64,000 bases of DNA from Archegozetes longisetosus (GCA_018873245.2 JAEMBT020000004.1:1-64000); one strand, 5' to 3'; counted from the stretch's first letter, positions 11,351-23,325 are shown. Notes: generated from the sequence alone by a model not told the origin. Made by a program: numbers and translations.

Positions 11351-11577
11351 TTATTCTGATCCTGTTTCAGTGCTTTCAGGAACACAGTAGAGATCGTTCA
11401 ATGACGCCGCTGGTTCTCTAATCTCAGGTAGGAACCTGTCATATGCGAGATACCAAAGAACTGTCATTATATCAGTGCAGCACTCGACAGTTCTTAGACC
11501 AACCTTGCACTGACAACAGTATCCTAAAATAGATTCGACTCCGGTTGCAGACTTGCCTACTAAAACATCCCTATAGA
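11351..11577 (-). pseudogene. C-terminal fragment of a transposon-type protein (TVECC motif)
   Basis: An open stretch reads KVGLRTVECCTDIMTVLWYLAYDRFLPEI and ends LNDLYCVPES. It resembles the GxRTVGCCxHxxxxLWYLxxxR region near the C-terminus of a widespread animal transposon-encoded protein family. It is cut at its 5' side by the hAT insertion at 11578. Joining across that insertion meets a stop, so the fragment was already broken. The family name cannot be given from sequence alone. Confidence 0.45.
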
Positions 11578-11888
11578 CAGTGATGCACACGCTCGCGCTC
11601 GGTCAGAAATTGGCGCTCGGGGAAAATGAAACGCTCGGCGCTAACTTTTTCAAGGCGCTCGAGCGCCGAGCGTTTGCCGAGCGTTTGCCGAGCGTCAAGT
11701 AAGCAAAGTTCATGAATTGAAAGGTTCTTCTGCATAAAATTAACTTATTTTATTTAAGCTGTAACTTTATCTGTATATAAATTTCATATATATGATACTC
11801 ACTGATTGAAAACCATCCAAACAAATACTTTAGTTCAAAATCTGATGTCATATAAATAAAATGTTTATATTGAAGATATGAAACCGTT

Positions 11889-11975
<87 letters not shown>

Positions 11976-12437
11976 CAATACATTAGAGTCCATATTTAAA
12001 AGCACTAAAAAGTCTAGTAATAACTTATAAGTTAAGTTTATAACTTTTTGAATAATCATTGACTTAAATGTTAGAACTTTTTGATAGTACATTTTATACC
12101 AATCTCTGTCTGTTTGTCTCTCTTTCATAAACGCTTTCATGTGTAAACACACTTAGTTTCAGACTCAAAAAGATTCTGTCTAAGTTCTTTAAAACAGAAT
12201 AAGTCATAAATTTTTCTGTAAAATTTTATATTTAGTAAATACTAACTTTTTTGCATTAAAAAATATCTATACTATATTTCTAATTTGGGAGATACGTACT
12301 ATGACTTGACGCTCAACGCTCGCGCTCGGCGCTCGGGGGTAAGACGCTCGAGCGTCCGCTCACGCTTGGCAAAAGTAGAACGCTCGACGTTCGCGCTCGA
12401 TACCGAGCGCCAAACGCTCGAGCGTTGAGCATCACTG
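11578..12437. mobile_element. Non-autonomous hAT element with 8-bp target duplication
   Basis: The ends are CAGTGATGC inverted repeats, and CCTATAGA is duplicated perfectly on both sides (11570-11577 and 12438-12445). An 8-bp duplication with a CAGTG terminus is diagnostic of hAT. Both subterminal regions (about 11585-11700 and 12305-12430) are packed with CGCTCG, GAGCG and GCGCTCGG words in both orientations, unlike the AT-rich interior. The middle holds a (GA)n run. No transposase is encoded; length 860 bp. Confidence 0.93.
11892..11973. repeat. (GA)n microsatellite
   Basis: About 41 uninterrupted GA dinucleotides inside the hAT element. Lack of interruptions suggests it is young or slippage-prone. 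Confidence 0.97.
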
Positions 12438-12784
12438 CCTATAGAGACTTCATTCTTAAATAAGTCAATATTTTTATCGGAATGAGATATCGGAATATTG
12501 ATTAAATATCTATCCGAATCATAAAATAAGGACCTTTTAGGTAAAGTTTATTAACACATAAATCAATATTTCTGGAGGTTTTTAAATATTTCTAAGTATG
12601 ACTCAATATTTCAATAAAATGTTTTGTAATTTATGGTCAGATCATTAGACAGATATCAAAACTCAAACGTATTGTTTAAATGTAAATAAATATTTAAAAA
12701 CTTGAATTAAATCCTAAATAATAATGCCATAAAATGCAAAACCACTTTTAGTAAAACAAACAATTTGTCAATGATTTCGGGAAT

Positions 12785-14124
12785 ATGTTTAGTGTTGAAA
12801 CAGATATGGTTTCAAAGACAGAGTATTTATTCTGCAAGTCCTGTCAGACACGTGTTGTATCTGATCAAAGTCAAGTTCGAAAACACATTAACACTCAAAT
12901 GCACACAAAATCATCGAAAAGTTTTGACAACAATCAGAAAACAGTTGTCGATCTGTTTGTGAAAAATCAAATCATTTAATCACGATTTGTCAGTTTTTGG
13001 TTAATCTCAATATTCCTTTTCATAGACTATTGAATGAAGATTTCAAGAAATTCATCGAAAAGTATACACAATATTCACTGACGTTGCTTCAGACATTATG
13101 GAGTAATAATTTGTAGCAAATTTATGACAATTGTATTGATTTAATCAAATATCGACTCAAAAATCAGTACATATGGATAGCTATTGACAAGATAACCGAC
13201 TGTTTCGGCCATAAAGTGGCGAATGTAGTCGTCGGTTCGCTCAATATGGATATAGATAAATGTAAAAAATTTATTTTGAATATGGAATTCATCGACAGTA
13301 TTGAAAGCCATCAAATCGTACAATCTATCACTACAGCACTGACTATCTTATGGCCTGAAGGCATAAATATGATAATGTCTTACTCCTACTGACCGACGCG
13401 GCCAGTTACATGAAAAGCTCTGGTATTACTTTACGCAATATATATCCAAAGCTAATACATATGACCTGTCTGACACACGAAGTTTATAACGTGTGCGAAC
13501 ATATTGCGACATTATATCCTAATGTAAACGAATCGGTTAGTAATGGGAAAAAATTATAGTCAAATCGAATGACAGAAGGAATCTCTTTAAGAGAATGTTT
13601 CCGGAAATAACACTTCCACCCGAACCGGTGCGCACCCGTTAGGGCCAATGGATAAACTCAGTCTAGAAGTACGGAAAGTATTTCTAGAGCTTTTGTCAGT
13701 TTGGATTGGATTCAAAGGAATCAATTGCTATAAAAAGAGCACAAGAATTGATTTCAACTGAAAAGTCTTATCTAATCAGTGATCTGAGTTATATTAATGC
13801 CAACTTTACGTGTCTTTCAAAATTAATAAAGCAATTGGAGGCTCAAGAAATGCTTCTGTTCGATGGTCTTCATCTGATTGACTCTACTTTACAAGAAATG
13901 AAGGAATCAAAATAAAATAGTTCAAAAACAATTTTAGAGAAATATAATTATTTTTTAGAGAAAAACAAAGGACTCAAAAAATAGAGCTATTAATGCCATA
14001 ATAAATGCGAATAAAGTGGAATTTTTTGATAATTATCTGACCCCTGAAGAGATGGCTGACTTTAATGGGCGCTGATCACCACTTGTAATGTCGAAAGAAG
14101 TTTTTCAAGATATAAGTTTACTTA
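12785..14124 (+). pseudogene. Decayed hAT transposase with CGGBP1-like zinc finger
   Basis: The segment opens with a C2H2/BED-like finger (FCKSCQTRV then RKHINTQMHT). The core follows in several frames: IWIAIDKITD, then a DAASYMKSSG-type block at 13398-13430, then HMTCLTHEVYNV at 13460-13490. From 13706 a coiled stretch (KRAQELISTEK) appears. The hAT C-terminal dimerisation motif reads APITTCNVERSFSRYK near 14070-14115. This order is that of hAT proteins related to CGGBP1 and ZBED genes. Multiple frameshifts and stops (for example near 13385 and 13556) make it a pseudogene. Termini were not located. Confidence 0.78.
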
Positions 14125-14439
14125 ATGACCGCCTTATAATATATCTGAATCATATTTAAAGTAATACTTTATTGTCAATTCCAACAGTGATTATCTCAAA
14201 GCTTGCGTACATTAAAAATATGTATTTCTTTACTTTCACTAAAATTTTAAAATTTATAACTAAATATAATCAGATATTTTAGAAGTTTTAGATCAATATT
14301 TCATTGAATATTAAACCCAAAATAAATAAATATATATTCAGTCTTTACACCCCTACCCCCTCTAAAAGGAAGTAGGAGTGCCCCTCCTCAACTTCGCTCA
14401 GCCCCATAAACCCTCCATCCCAGATTTCGTCTGAGCCTC

Positions 14440-14750
14440 TTCCATTTTTAGTAACGACCTTTAAAATGACCTTGACCTTATGTGGCCTTTGGATATTTTT
14501 GCCGTAGCAACATTTAATGTATATTGGTAAAGGTTCGATAGAAATAGGCCTCAAGAGTCTCGAGAAAAATACACCTGTTTACTTAAACTTCAAATCCCTA
14601 TATCTTGGGCCAAAGTGTTCAGATCAAATTGCAAATTGATTATTTTTTACTAGTTATACTGTCTACTATCTAAAAATATAGGTCCCATATAATTCGATTT
14701 ACATTGGAATTTGGCGGATCTCGTTATATGAACTATTTGGTAAGTTTTCA
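14440..14750 (+). repeat. Inverted partner B of the ~300-bp dispersed repeat
   Basis: Reverse-complement counterpart of 10970-11290. Together they could be long terminal inverted repeats of a 3.8-kb element, or two independent insertions of one family in opposite orientation. Confidence 0.65.
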
Positions 14751-16082
14751 TATCCAGGTCCTACTAAAAACGGCGAATATTATGCTCTTAGTGTTTTGTA
14801 AAGATGTACGTGTCTTTACTAAAAATAAGTGGATTATCCGATATCTTGTACGGGAGGTTTCAAACTGGCTTTTGTGATCCTTCACTGTGCCGCGAAGAGG
14901 TCTTGGTTGGATCGCGAAGTAATTGGAGAATAAATTGAGAAATGGACGGTAAAACTATATTGATTTATTGAAAGGGAAAATGATACAAATTATACTTAGG
15001 TACAAATAAGAGCCAAATATAACTGTAGTGCAAACAGTTTAGAGCTCAAAATTTTTTCATTACTGCCAAACTGTTACTTATTACATTTTTATTATTCTCT
15101 AAATTATGTTGAAAAGCAAGCGCTAAAGCCATAAGTTATTTATTGCCTTTGATTCAACTTGTGTGTTATGCGAAACTATTTTCAGCTCTGACTTATTTAA
15201 AAAGCAAATATAGAACTAAACTCAATGTAGAAAATAACTTGCGATTTACTTTAACTAATATAATGCCAACAATTGATTCTATTTGTAAGTCAGAACAGGC
15301 TCATTCTTATTAAATTTGCTTTGTTTTTTACTGGGTTGTAACTTATCTCTTAAAAAAAATTGATCCGCAAGGTATAAAAGTTTGAAAAGTTTGTCTTATG
15401 CGATGGATCAGTTGGGAAGGCAAATATAACACTATTGAACCAAAATGTAATTTTAGTTCAACAGTTGCATTTTTTGCATTTGAATATTCAGATAGTCAAA
15501 ATGGTATTGGCCCATATAAATCTTCATTGCAATCTTCTGCACATCGAACAAGCAATTGTCTTTGTAACAATAATTATGACATTTTATTTTGAAAATGAAG
15601 ATCAACCGAAAGTGGTCACAAAGAACAAATCATCAGTTGATGTTTTACAGATTTGTTGGCCAATGGGGAAAATAATAGAATGATCTTCGCGAATAGTTGA
15701 AATTTAGGAGTAAATATTAAATTATGTTTACTTCATATTTATTTTATATTGAATCTTAGGAAAAATCGTTTTGGTCTACTGGTCAACGAATTGAAAGTTT
15801 TTAGACATTTTCATTCGCAAATTCGTGACTCAATACCACAACGTACAACGTTTTGTAAAATATATTTGGGAATGCTATTGGGAGAGATATTAAGAAACTT
15901 GAAAAATTACATTCTCTGAAAAGCATTGTGAATACAGAAACTTTTTAATTTCTGTTTTTCACAAAAAATGTTTGTTTATTTTTCTTTTCTTATCTTTCTT
16001 CTCATTTCTTTGTTTAGGTTCTGAGAAAGGGAGAGGATGAAGCTGCTGTTCTTAAATGAACGCAGCTGTGAATGTTAGAAGG
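14751..16082. other. Region without recognised genes
   Basis: Open stretches of 60-85 codons exist (15398-15683) but show no domain, signal or codon pattern I recognise. Short pieces near 15750-15900 look like old coding sequence in broken frames, probably transposon-derived. Confidence 0.4.
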
Positions 16083-16122
16083 GTTTTTATGGCTCTGTTT
16101 TTCAAAACAGAGCCATAAAAAC
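16083..16122. repeat. Perfect 19-bp hairpin with 2-nt loop
   Basis: Arms 16083-16101 and 16104-16122 are perfect reverse complements around a TC loop, centred on GGCTCTG/CAGAGCC. It sits just upstream of the TATA-bearing segment described next. Confidence 0.9.
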
Positions 16123-16149
16123 GGGAGGCTCGGGAAACTCATTAGTGAA

Positions 16150-16435
16150 AATATTTCATGTGTCGTCGATTGGGACGATACATGATATGGCCAATTGACA
16201 AGAAAGGATGGCCAACGGTCAACACCGTTCGGCCAATCTCGTATAAAAGTCCGGCGATCAGGCATGGACTTAACTTTAAGCCATTGCCTTAATTTTCATT
16301 TATTTAAAGCGATGTTCGAGTCCAAAATCGAGACTCGCAGACATTTTCTGTAACTACAACACATATATACATTTTGTGACTATTTTAAATAAAGTATTTT
16401 TTTGTTACATCTGTTTTTCTAAATTATTGTTCCAT
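16150..16435 (+). promoter_or_regulatory. Possible solo LTR or promoter-bearing repeat
   Basis: A stretch of higher GC than its surroundings contains a TATA-like GTATAAAAG at about 16240. About 150 bp downstream is AATAAA (16389-16394) before a T-rich tract. This promoter-then-polyadenylation order is what a solo LTR looks like, but I found no convincing TG...CA ends or target duplication. Confidence 0.3.
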
Positions 16436-16439
16436 TTGT

Positions 16440-19400
16440 GTTGCCGTGTATGTGAGGTTCAGTTAGTGTGAGAAAGTGTCTTCCAATAAAGTTCATCTTC
16501 ACGTCTCACGCAAGAATTGCAAAGAAGTGGAGAAACACTCATATCATGCATATCATGGATTAGCCTAGTATCTGAATTTCCTTGTCCTAGTGCAAATAAT
16601 GCTGACTGAGATTATGGGGCAATTGTTGCAGTTAAACAATTTGTTGTGTTGGAATACTTAAGAGCTTCTCTTATAGCGAAGCGTTCAGACTGAAATATCG
16701 AACAATACGACGAAAGTTTGAGTTCGACCTTCTTTATAAGTGTGTTGTTTCTGAAGGCACAGAACGTCGCCTGACTCCTGATTTTAACTTAGAACCATCC
16801 GTGTAAATTTGAATTTGAGAAACTCTATCTTCTATAAGAATTGAAGTCCTCAAAGCTGGATGAGATTTATCTATCCGTTTAACTATTTTTTGATAGTTTT
16901 CCGTAATCAGATCGGTTTGATTGATAATTTCATCTGTTTTATTGTTAGCTAGTCTTCGCTTAAGGCAGCCCTTTGTTTAATATAAAGATTCAGTAGAAGA
17001 AAGTCAGCTAAGACTCCAGCGGTGTCAGATGCAATTGTTCGATACCACTACAGCATCGAATTGCAATCAGTCTCCGTATTCGATTTAAGGTAGTTTTAAT
17101 GAGTATCCCGCTGACTTTCTTAAACCATATCGGACAGCTATACGCCACTATAGGTTGGATAACTGCCTTATAAATGACTTAAAGGAAATAATTTTTATTT
17201 AAACTGAAATTATTTTTAGCAATGTGCAATAAATTCGTAGTTAGCCTAATTGCTTTCCATTGAAATAGCTTATGTACTTTGTAAATCGTAACCTACTCTC
17301 AATAATGAATCCTAAATATTTTAATTAGTTTCGAAGATCGAGAACTTTATCCTTATGATATTTGGTTTTCCATTCTTTAATTTATTTTTAAACAAGATAG
17401 CAGTAGTTTTATCTGGATTGAACTTTAGATTCTGCCGCAGACCCCAACTAATTATTCTATTGTCGCATTGGCATTGACTTTGGTTTCGAGTTCTAGAGTA
17501 TTTTTTACCTGAATAATAGACAGTGTCGTCTGCAAAACCTTTTAATTTACAACATTCTTCAAGAGGTAGTTTCAATAGACTGTCATAAACAATGTTCCAA
17601 AATCTTGGACCACAAACACACCCTTGAGAACAACCCTTGGAAGGCGCTTTTACAGCTTCTGTATTGTGAGTACAGATTTCTGTTGATCTATTAGTGAAGT
17701 ACGAAATTAATAGGTTGTAGTAGACTTTAACTTGAAGTCTGACTACAGAAAAATTTGAAACACTTGTTTTGTTCAAAATGGCTATTATTGGCTCAACAAG
17801 TAAGAAGTAGTCCCATTTATACAAATTGTTGCACTTTATATGTAGTGCGCGAATTATGTTTAAGAGCGCCCTTCTCTAGTGAAAGTTCGTCATTTCCAGA
17901 AAAGGTAACTCACAAACAAAAAAGGATTAGGTACAGGTGTAGTATAAGTACAAATAATGAGGTAGAGGTTGCCCACACAGATTGACTAAGCTTTTCTCAT
18001 ATTTTTTCAGTTCAGTGATTTTTTCCATGTTATGTTATCGAAGACCCCTTTGGTACAACTAAACAAACCCCTTTTCGTTTGAAGGTATCACTCTTAACTT
18101 CAATCAATTCTGTGCTTTTTTGTGGAGTGAAACCAAATTGCTTGCTGAATAATTCATTTAGTACATTAAGTTCAATCATTAGTCTATTTAATTAATAGTT
18201 TCTCTAAGATTTTCCCCAGAACCGGCAGAAGACTTATAGGATGGTAAGACTTTGGATCTCTTCTGTCTTTACCGTTTCCCTGATATAAGAACTTAAAAAC
18301 GCTGTGATTCCATATATCAGGGAATACCCCATACAATACAAATTTACTATAGAGAGTTAATAAAATTGATTTGTCAATATAATCAAACCTTTGGGTAATA
18401 TCAGCTGTTAGTCTAGTCCTTTGATTCCAGACGCTTTATTCGCATTTTATGTATCAATTATCTCAGTTATTTCATTTTCGAAGAAGGGGCAATCCTCTGT
18501 GGCTGTATAGTTATAGACATCGAATAGTTTATTGAAGCTAGCTGTTCGTTCCAATTATCTTGATTATTAGGACATAATGTGTCTAGAAGGACTACTATTT
18601 GATTTGGATCTTTAGTGATTTCTCCACTACTAGCAATTAATTCGTTGTTCTGAAATGTATTTATTTTGTTTCTTCAGAGCTCGTAAATGATGCCAAACGG
18701 ATCTTTGGTGTTATTTTCAATAAACTTTTTCAAGGCTGTAATTTTAGATTTGACTATAAGTTTTTCGTATTGAATTTTTATCTCTTCATAGCTTGCTTTT
18801 AGAGCTTCTCTGTTTTCAATAGAATCTCTTGAAATTTTCTTCGTGCTCTAGTTCTAGTCTTTTGAACTTAGTTCATCATTCCATCATATGTTGCTTTTGA
18901 TACGACTTTTATTTTCCTTGTTTTCCCCAAGATAATAGCAAATTCTGATGATTAAATCAGTAACAACTTGTGCACATTTAGAAACCTGCTGTTCGTTATT
19001 ACAATTGTTGAGCTTAGAGTGTGCCAGGAACATGACTGCATATTAGTACGTCAAACAAATTCCAGCCAAATTTTTTGTATTAGATTTACGAGTATTAAAA
19101 GTTTGATCGTTGGCCACTGTCTCTTGAAGTGTGGCGACAATGCATCAATGGTTTCAGAGCGAGTCAGCTAATAAGATATGCCAATCGTAGATGAATGGAG
19201 ACGCATTTAGGTTAATCAATGTTAAGTCTATAAAACCCTTGCCATGTGTTGAGCAATAGGTTTGTGTTAACTCATTATCATTAATTATGAGTGGATTTTC
19301 ATCGTTGACAAAGTTGTTAATGATATTTCCACGATTATCTTCTCTTTCGCTAAACCGCACTCTAGAGTTGGCGCGGCTATCCATTCATATTATGAATTTA

Positions 19401-20258
19401 TCTGGTTTTAAAGCATTAATACTGCCCGTAAGCAACTGAATTTTTGTTTCTAAATTCTTCAATGGAGAACAGTACATACTATATATATGTTAGTAAATGT
19501 TTTATCTTCGAGACCAATATTTGTGGCAACCAATATATCACTGCTATATGTTATGATTTTCGTATATCAAATCCTTTTATTTATTATAATTATTGCTGCT
19601 TTTGGTATGGAGTCAGAATCGATCTAGAGAACCGTCTGTGATAGCAATATAACTAACTTTGTTATTAACATAATAAGGCTCTTGGACTGAGGTTATATCG
19701 GTTATATTTTCTTCAATAAACTTCAAGAGATGTGTTGTTGGTTTTGATCGTTGAAGATTGATTTTCAGACACTTCATTTTTTGGCCTTAACTTTGATTAA
19801 TATTAGAGTCGGTTGCTCTATCCACAATTGGTCTTAGATACAGTCTTTTTCTAATGAGAAGTGATTCATCTTTAAAATTTTTGCCTTATTTTTCTTCTTA
19901 TATGAGTGACAGTTGATGCAAAAATAATTCTCTTTTTTGGAATCACTTGATCTGTAGTCTTCTCCGCAATACCCGCAACAGACTGCTCAAGAAGAGGAGA
20001 TTTGTCTGCTTTATGCCTGAATCCACTACAAAGATAACATCACATAGCAAAGAGATAATCTTTGTAGTTGTATACTTTCCATCCGATCTTCAGTTTATGA
20101 CAGTTCTCAAGCATCACTTTTCTTAGTTGGGGGCTAACTTCTAAAATATATGGAACTTCGCTAGTATTTCAGTTATTTATATATTTAAAATGTGTAGAGA
20201 GTGACTGCTGTCTTCTCCGTTATCATAAGTCTGATTATCTCTTAATGTGCTTTTAGTG
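16440..20258 (-). mobile_element. LINE copy 3 (minus strand), ORF1 C-terminus to ORF2 end, broken
   Basis: Read on the minus strand. ORF1 zinc knuckles at about 19880-20090 (CCGYCGEDYRS, CINCHSY) follow VPYILEVSPQLRK. An endonuclease segment lies at 19154-19384 (SRVRFSE, GKGFIDLTLINLN). RT covers about 18900-17050, with KGCSQG.CGPRFWN and FADDT near 17630-17530 in the 17321-17824 open piece. An RNase H segment lies at about 16810-16640 with IYTDGSK, catalytic Asp kept. A C-terminal CXXC near 16520 closes ORF2. Same general architecture as the plus-strand LINEs but a distinct lineage. Many stops and shifts. Its ORF1 is split by the gypsy element and continues at 26023. Confidence 0.82.
20255..20258. 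repeat. Target-site duplication AGTG, left
   Basis: Matches AGTG at 26019-26022 immediately beyond the right LTR. Four base pairs is normal for Ty3/gypsy integration. Confidence 0.75.
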
Positions 20259-20543
20259 TGTTATGCTCCTGTATTATGCCCCTTTTATGTCTTCAAATTA
20301 AGTTGTAATTAATGTATGGTTATACTTCTATTGTCACATGTTTTAAAGATATAAAAGGAAGAGTTTTTTTCTTTAGATGAGTTAGTATTTCCACTATTTT
20401 CACTAGTATTACTACTATTGTCTTTAGTTTTATTATTAATGTTAATATTGTTTTTTATTATTACTATGTAACTAACGGATATTAATAAAAGTTTTAATCG
20501 TGTTTGTGTTATTGAACAATGTGTTCATACACCAAACGTAAAA
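20259..20543 (+). repeat. Left LTR
   Basis: Begins TGTTATGCTCC and ends ACGTAAAA; the right copy ends ACGTACCA. Contains TATAAAAG at 20350-20357 and AATAAA near the 3' side (about 20485), consistent with U3-R-U5. Confidence 0.92.
20350..20357 (+). promoter_or_regulatory. LTR TATA box
   Basis: TATAAAAG in the LTR, repeated in the right LTR at 25823-25830, where it could drive transcription into downstream DNA. Confidence 0.6.
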
Positions 20544-20544
20544 T

Positions 20545-20554
20545 TGGCGCAGTC
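20545..20554 (+). promoter_or_regulatory. Primer binding site of the gypsy element
   Basis: TGGCGCAGTC lies two bases from the LTR edge. This spelling is the tRNA-Ser-type primer site used by 17.6/297-group elements. Confidence 0.65.
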
Positions 20555-21114
20555 CACACATTATATTTTGCGTTTAAAACTTATTTAAATTTAAATGAAA
20601 CCGATTTTGTCGACTTTGGATACGTTGGTCTATATTTTTTTGGACTCATTTTGGCCACCATTTTGCTGCTTCCGTTTGAGCCTAAAGTATCGAAAGTCAC
20701 GTGTTTTGTACGCTCTCATTGCATGCCGTTTGCATTTGGTTTGAGGTCCGAGTTATTGCTCTACATTTTAGGAGTCTTTTGTGACCATAAAAATAAGTTA
20801 TAGATTTACATTTACTAACAATTGATTTAATTTAATATCCATTAATAGTTAATGATTTGAATTAACTGCCAATGAGTTACATTAAGTCGCGAAACTTAAT
20901 TTAGTTTTGATTTGAATTTGCTTAATTGGTTGAGACTGATTTAAAGTTTAGTTTAATTTAAATTATTGCTCAAATTTGAGTTAAATTTTATGGTATGTGT
21001 TGAGCTCTTTCTTTTACTAAAAGTATAATTTTTAGAGGCGTTTGCACGGATTCAGAAAAGCGATCCGAAGACGACTTTCATATTGTTTTGCCATTTATAT
21101 AAGTTTGTAGTTAT

Positions 21115-22300
21115 TTGTCAAGAAAGAGTGAACGTATTGATAAGTCATACAAAGATAAAGGTAGGCCTAAATTTGATTGTCATTTATTAAATACTGAACA
21201 ATATATTGACCATTGTGAGAAGGTTAACATTAAGCATACCGGTACAGAACCAGAGTTTAAATCAAATAGTAAATATAAAGTTAAAAATATTTTAAATTCT
21301 CAAAGCTCGAGTTCAAGTATTGTCACTCAGGAGTCTATTTTGAGTACACCTTTTATTCCTATTACTCCTTTATCCTCTATAAGTGGTCATACATCTAGTT
21401 TCACACATAGTCAATCTATACCTTTAAATTCAAATTTGAATTTCAATTCAGTCTTAGGTTCAGACACACCTACATTACAATTTGCTTCTGATTCTAATTC
21501 TATTCCTATACGAGTAATGGCTTCTGAAGATATCAATTTACAAAAATTTTCAGGTAAAGAGACGGATATACCAATAAAGAAATGGTTAAAGGTTTTTGAT
21601 TTAATAACTATTCCTATTAAGGATGATGTTGACAAAAATATTAAATTAATTAGTTATTTAGAGGGTAAAGCATTTGAATACTATGCTGATCATATTGCTA
21701 GTAATGCTGATAGACTATCTTATGTTAAGGTTAAAAATTGTTAGTTGATAGGTTTCGTTTTGATTCGGTCGCACCCAGTATTTTAGCTATTGAGCGAAAA
21801 CTTAAAGCGTCGGACAGTGTGCGTACATATTGTAGCGCTATTGCGATTTATATTGCCAAACGCAAGCTGTATTCCGTCTGTAAATGTTTGGTTATAACAA
21901 TCGGGAGCACTTCTCGTGAGAGGAGCAAATGCCAAAAGGCGACTGGGCTGAAAGTGTTTAGAGACACTTCTTATATGCAGTTTTTAGAGCTGCATACATT
22001 CAGTGTCACAAAGTTCAGTCCAGTTCAGATAGTGAATGTCGCTGCAATGAGTGAGTAGCAACTACAAGGAAAACTCACTACAACGAACACCAACTCTCTG
22101 CTCAACAATATTATGATGAGAAATTAGCGCTTTTAGATAGAACGCAAATGACAGTAAAGGATAAAATTGCTTTACTTACTAAAGAGTTGCCTGAAGAATA
22201 TCAAAAGGTTATGATTAGTGCATGTGTTGAAGATACAAATAAGTGGTTGGTAATTGCATCTAATTTTGAAGCTAATTTTGGTATTCACAAACGTAATTAA
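21115..22300 (+). pseudogene. gypsy gag, frameshifted and interrupted
   Basis: Open from 21115 (MSRKSERIDK) through a Ser/Thr-rich spacer into the capsid-like segment LQKFSGKETDIPIKKWLKVF. It breaks near 21740 by a frameshift. Capsid sequence is recognisable again at about 22085-22290 (YYDEKLALLDRTQM, LPEEYQKVMI). The roughly 300 bp between (about 21770-22080) are markedly more GC-rich and read like no gag segment, so they look inserted or replaced. Confidence 0.75.
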
Positions 22301-22405
22301 ACTAATTCTCATTCTAATTTTAATGTTAAAAATAGAAATTTTCAAAGGAATTACTATAAACCTAATGTTAGTCAAGTAAATAATCAAGTCTTCTGAAACT
22401 AATAA

Positions 22406-23320
22406 TTGTCTATAGAGCATTGTTCTGATAAATCTAACTGGAGAAATCCTAATACTAATTCTTATGCTCCTAAACCTTTAAATGATATTTATAATGATAA
22501 ACTTAAAAATTTTAGGAAGAATAGTAAACCTAAATGTAGGATATGTTCAGAAAGAGGATTAACTGAACATCATTTTTATAAGGAATGCCCTAATTTGCAA
22601 AACTCTAAGCATAAAGCTAGTGATGATTCACAACCAGCTATTCATGAATCTAATAATAATGTTTCATTAATTACCAAAGATAGACGAAAGAGCATAGAGA
22701 AATTTATTAAAATTTATGTTAGTATTGGTAAACGTCAAGTCCGAGCATGTATTGATACTTGTTCTTCCATTCATATGATAGACTTGTCTTGTGTTTCTGA
22801 ATTCAATCTCTCTATGAATCCTAATGATTAAGTTCATATTGCTATGGCACAAGGTACTGCTGTAACTGTTGGCACTGTTCAGCTAAAGTTAGCAATTAGT
22901 TATTGTATTAGAACTATTAAAGTTCATATACTTCGCGACTTTGATTATACTCTTCTCTTGGGTTCCGATATCTTCGATGAATTTCCTATTGATATTATTA
23001 ACAAAGTTACTAAACTCAGACCTATAACGAAAGGAATGTCCACACAAACTATGAATACCTCTTATTCTCTGAATACTTTAAATATTTTATCACATCAACC
23101 TGTCGTTTCTTTGAATACTTCTATTCAAGAAATTCCTTTAACTAATTCTGAAATTATTGAAAATATATTAAACAAATATTCGGAGATTTTCTCTGATGGT
23201 AAATCTATAGGACTTTGTGATTTTGAATATTTTCGAATTAATCTAACAAACGATCGACCAATACCCAAAATCCTAGGCGTACGTCCGCTGCTAATGAAGC
23301 AGAGATCCAAAAGCAGGTAG
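22406..23320 (+). pseudogene. gypsy nucleocapsid and protease region
   Basis: A zinc-knuckle-like segment (CRICSERG...HHFYKEC) at about 22540-22590 is followed by an aspartic protease region. There the expected active-site Asp-Thr-Gly is Asp-Thr-Cys (IDTCSSIHMI, about 22752-22785). An in-frame TAA occurs at 22829-22831. The flap and second half continue (HILRDFDYTLLLGSDIF) to a frameshift near 23290. Confidence 0.78.
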
Positions 23321-23325
23321 CTGAG

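Noticed and set aside
11865..12152. 95-codon minus-strand frame with a long Leu-Ser run
   Set aside because: The run is the (GA)n microsatellite read in frame; flanks are non-coding hAT interior.
13706..13915. Stand-alone small coiled-coil gene
   Set aside because: It lies between the catalytic and dimerisation segments of the decayed hAT transposase and continues that protein.
16014..16265. 83-codon minus-strand frame
   Set aside because: It covers the perfect hairpin and the TATA-bearing segment and shows no protein-like pattern.
20519..20803. 94-codon frame after the left LTR
   Set aside because: It overlaps the LTR edge and primer site, is rich in hydrophobic residues without gag similarity, and is probably the untranslated leader.
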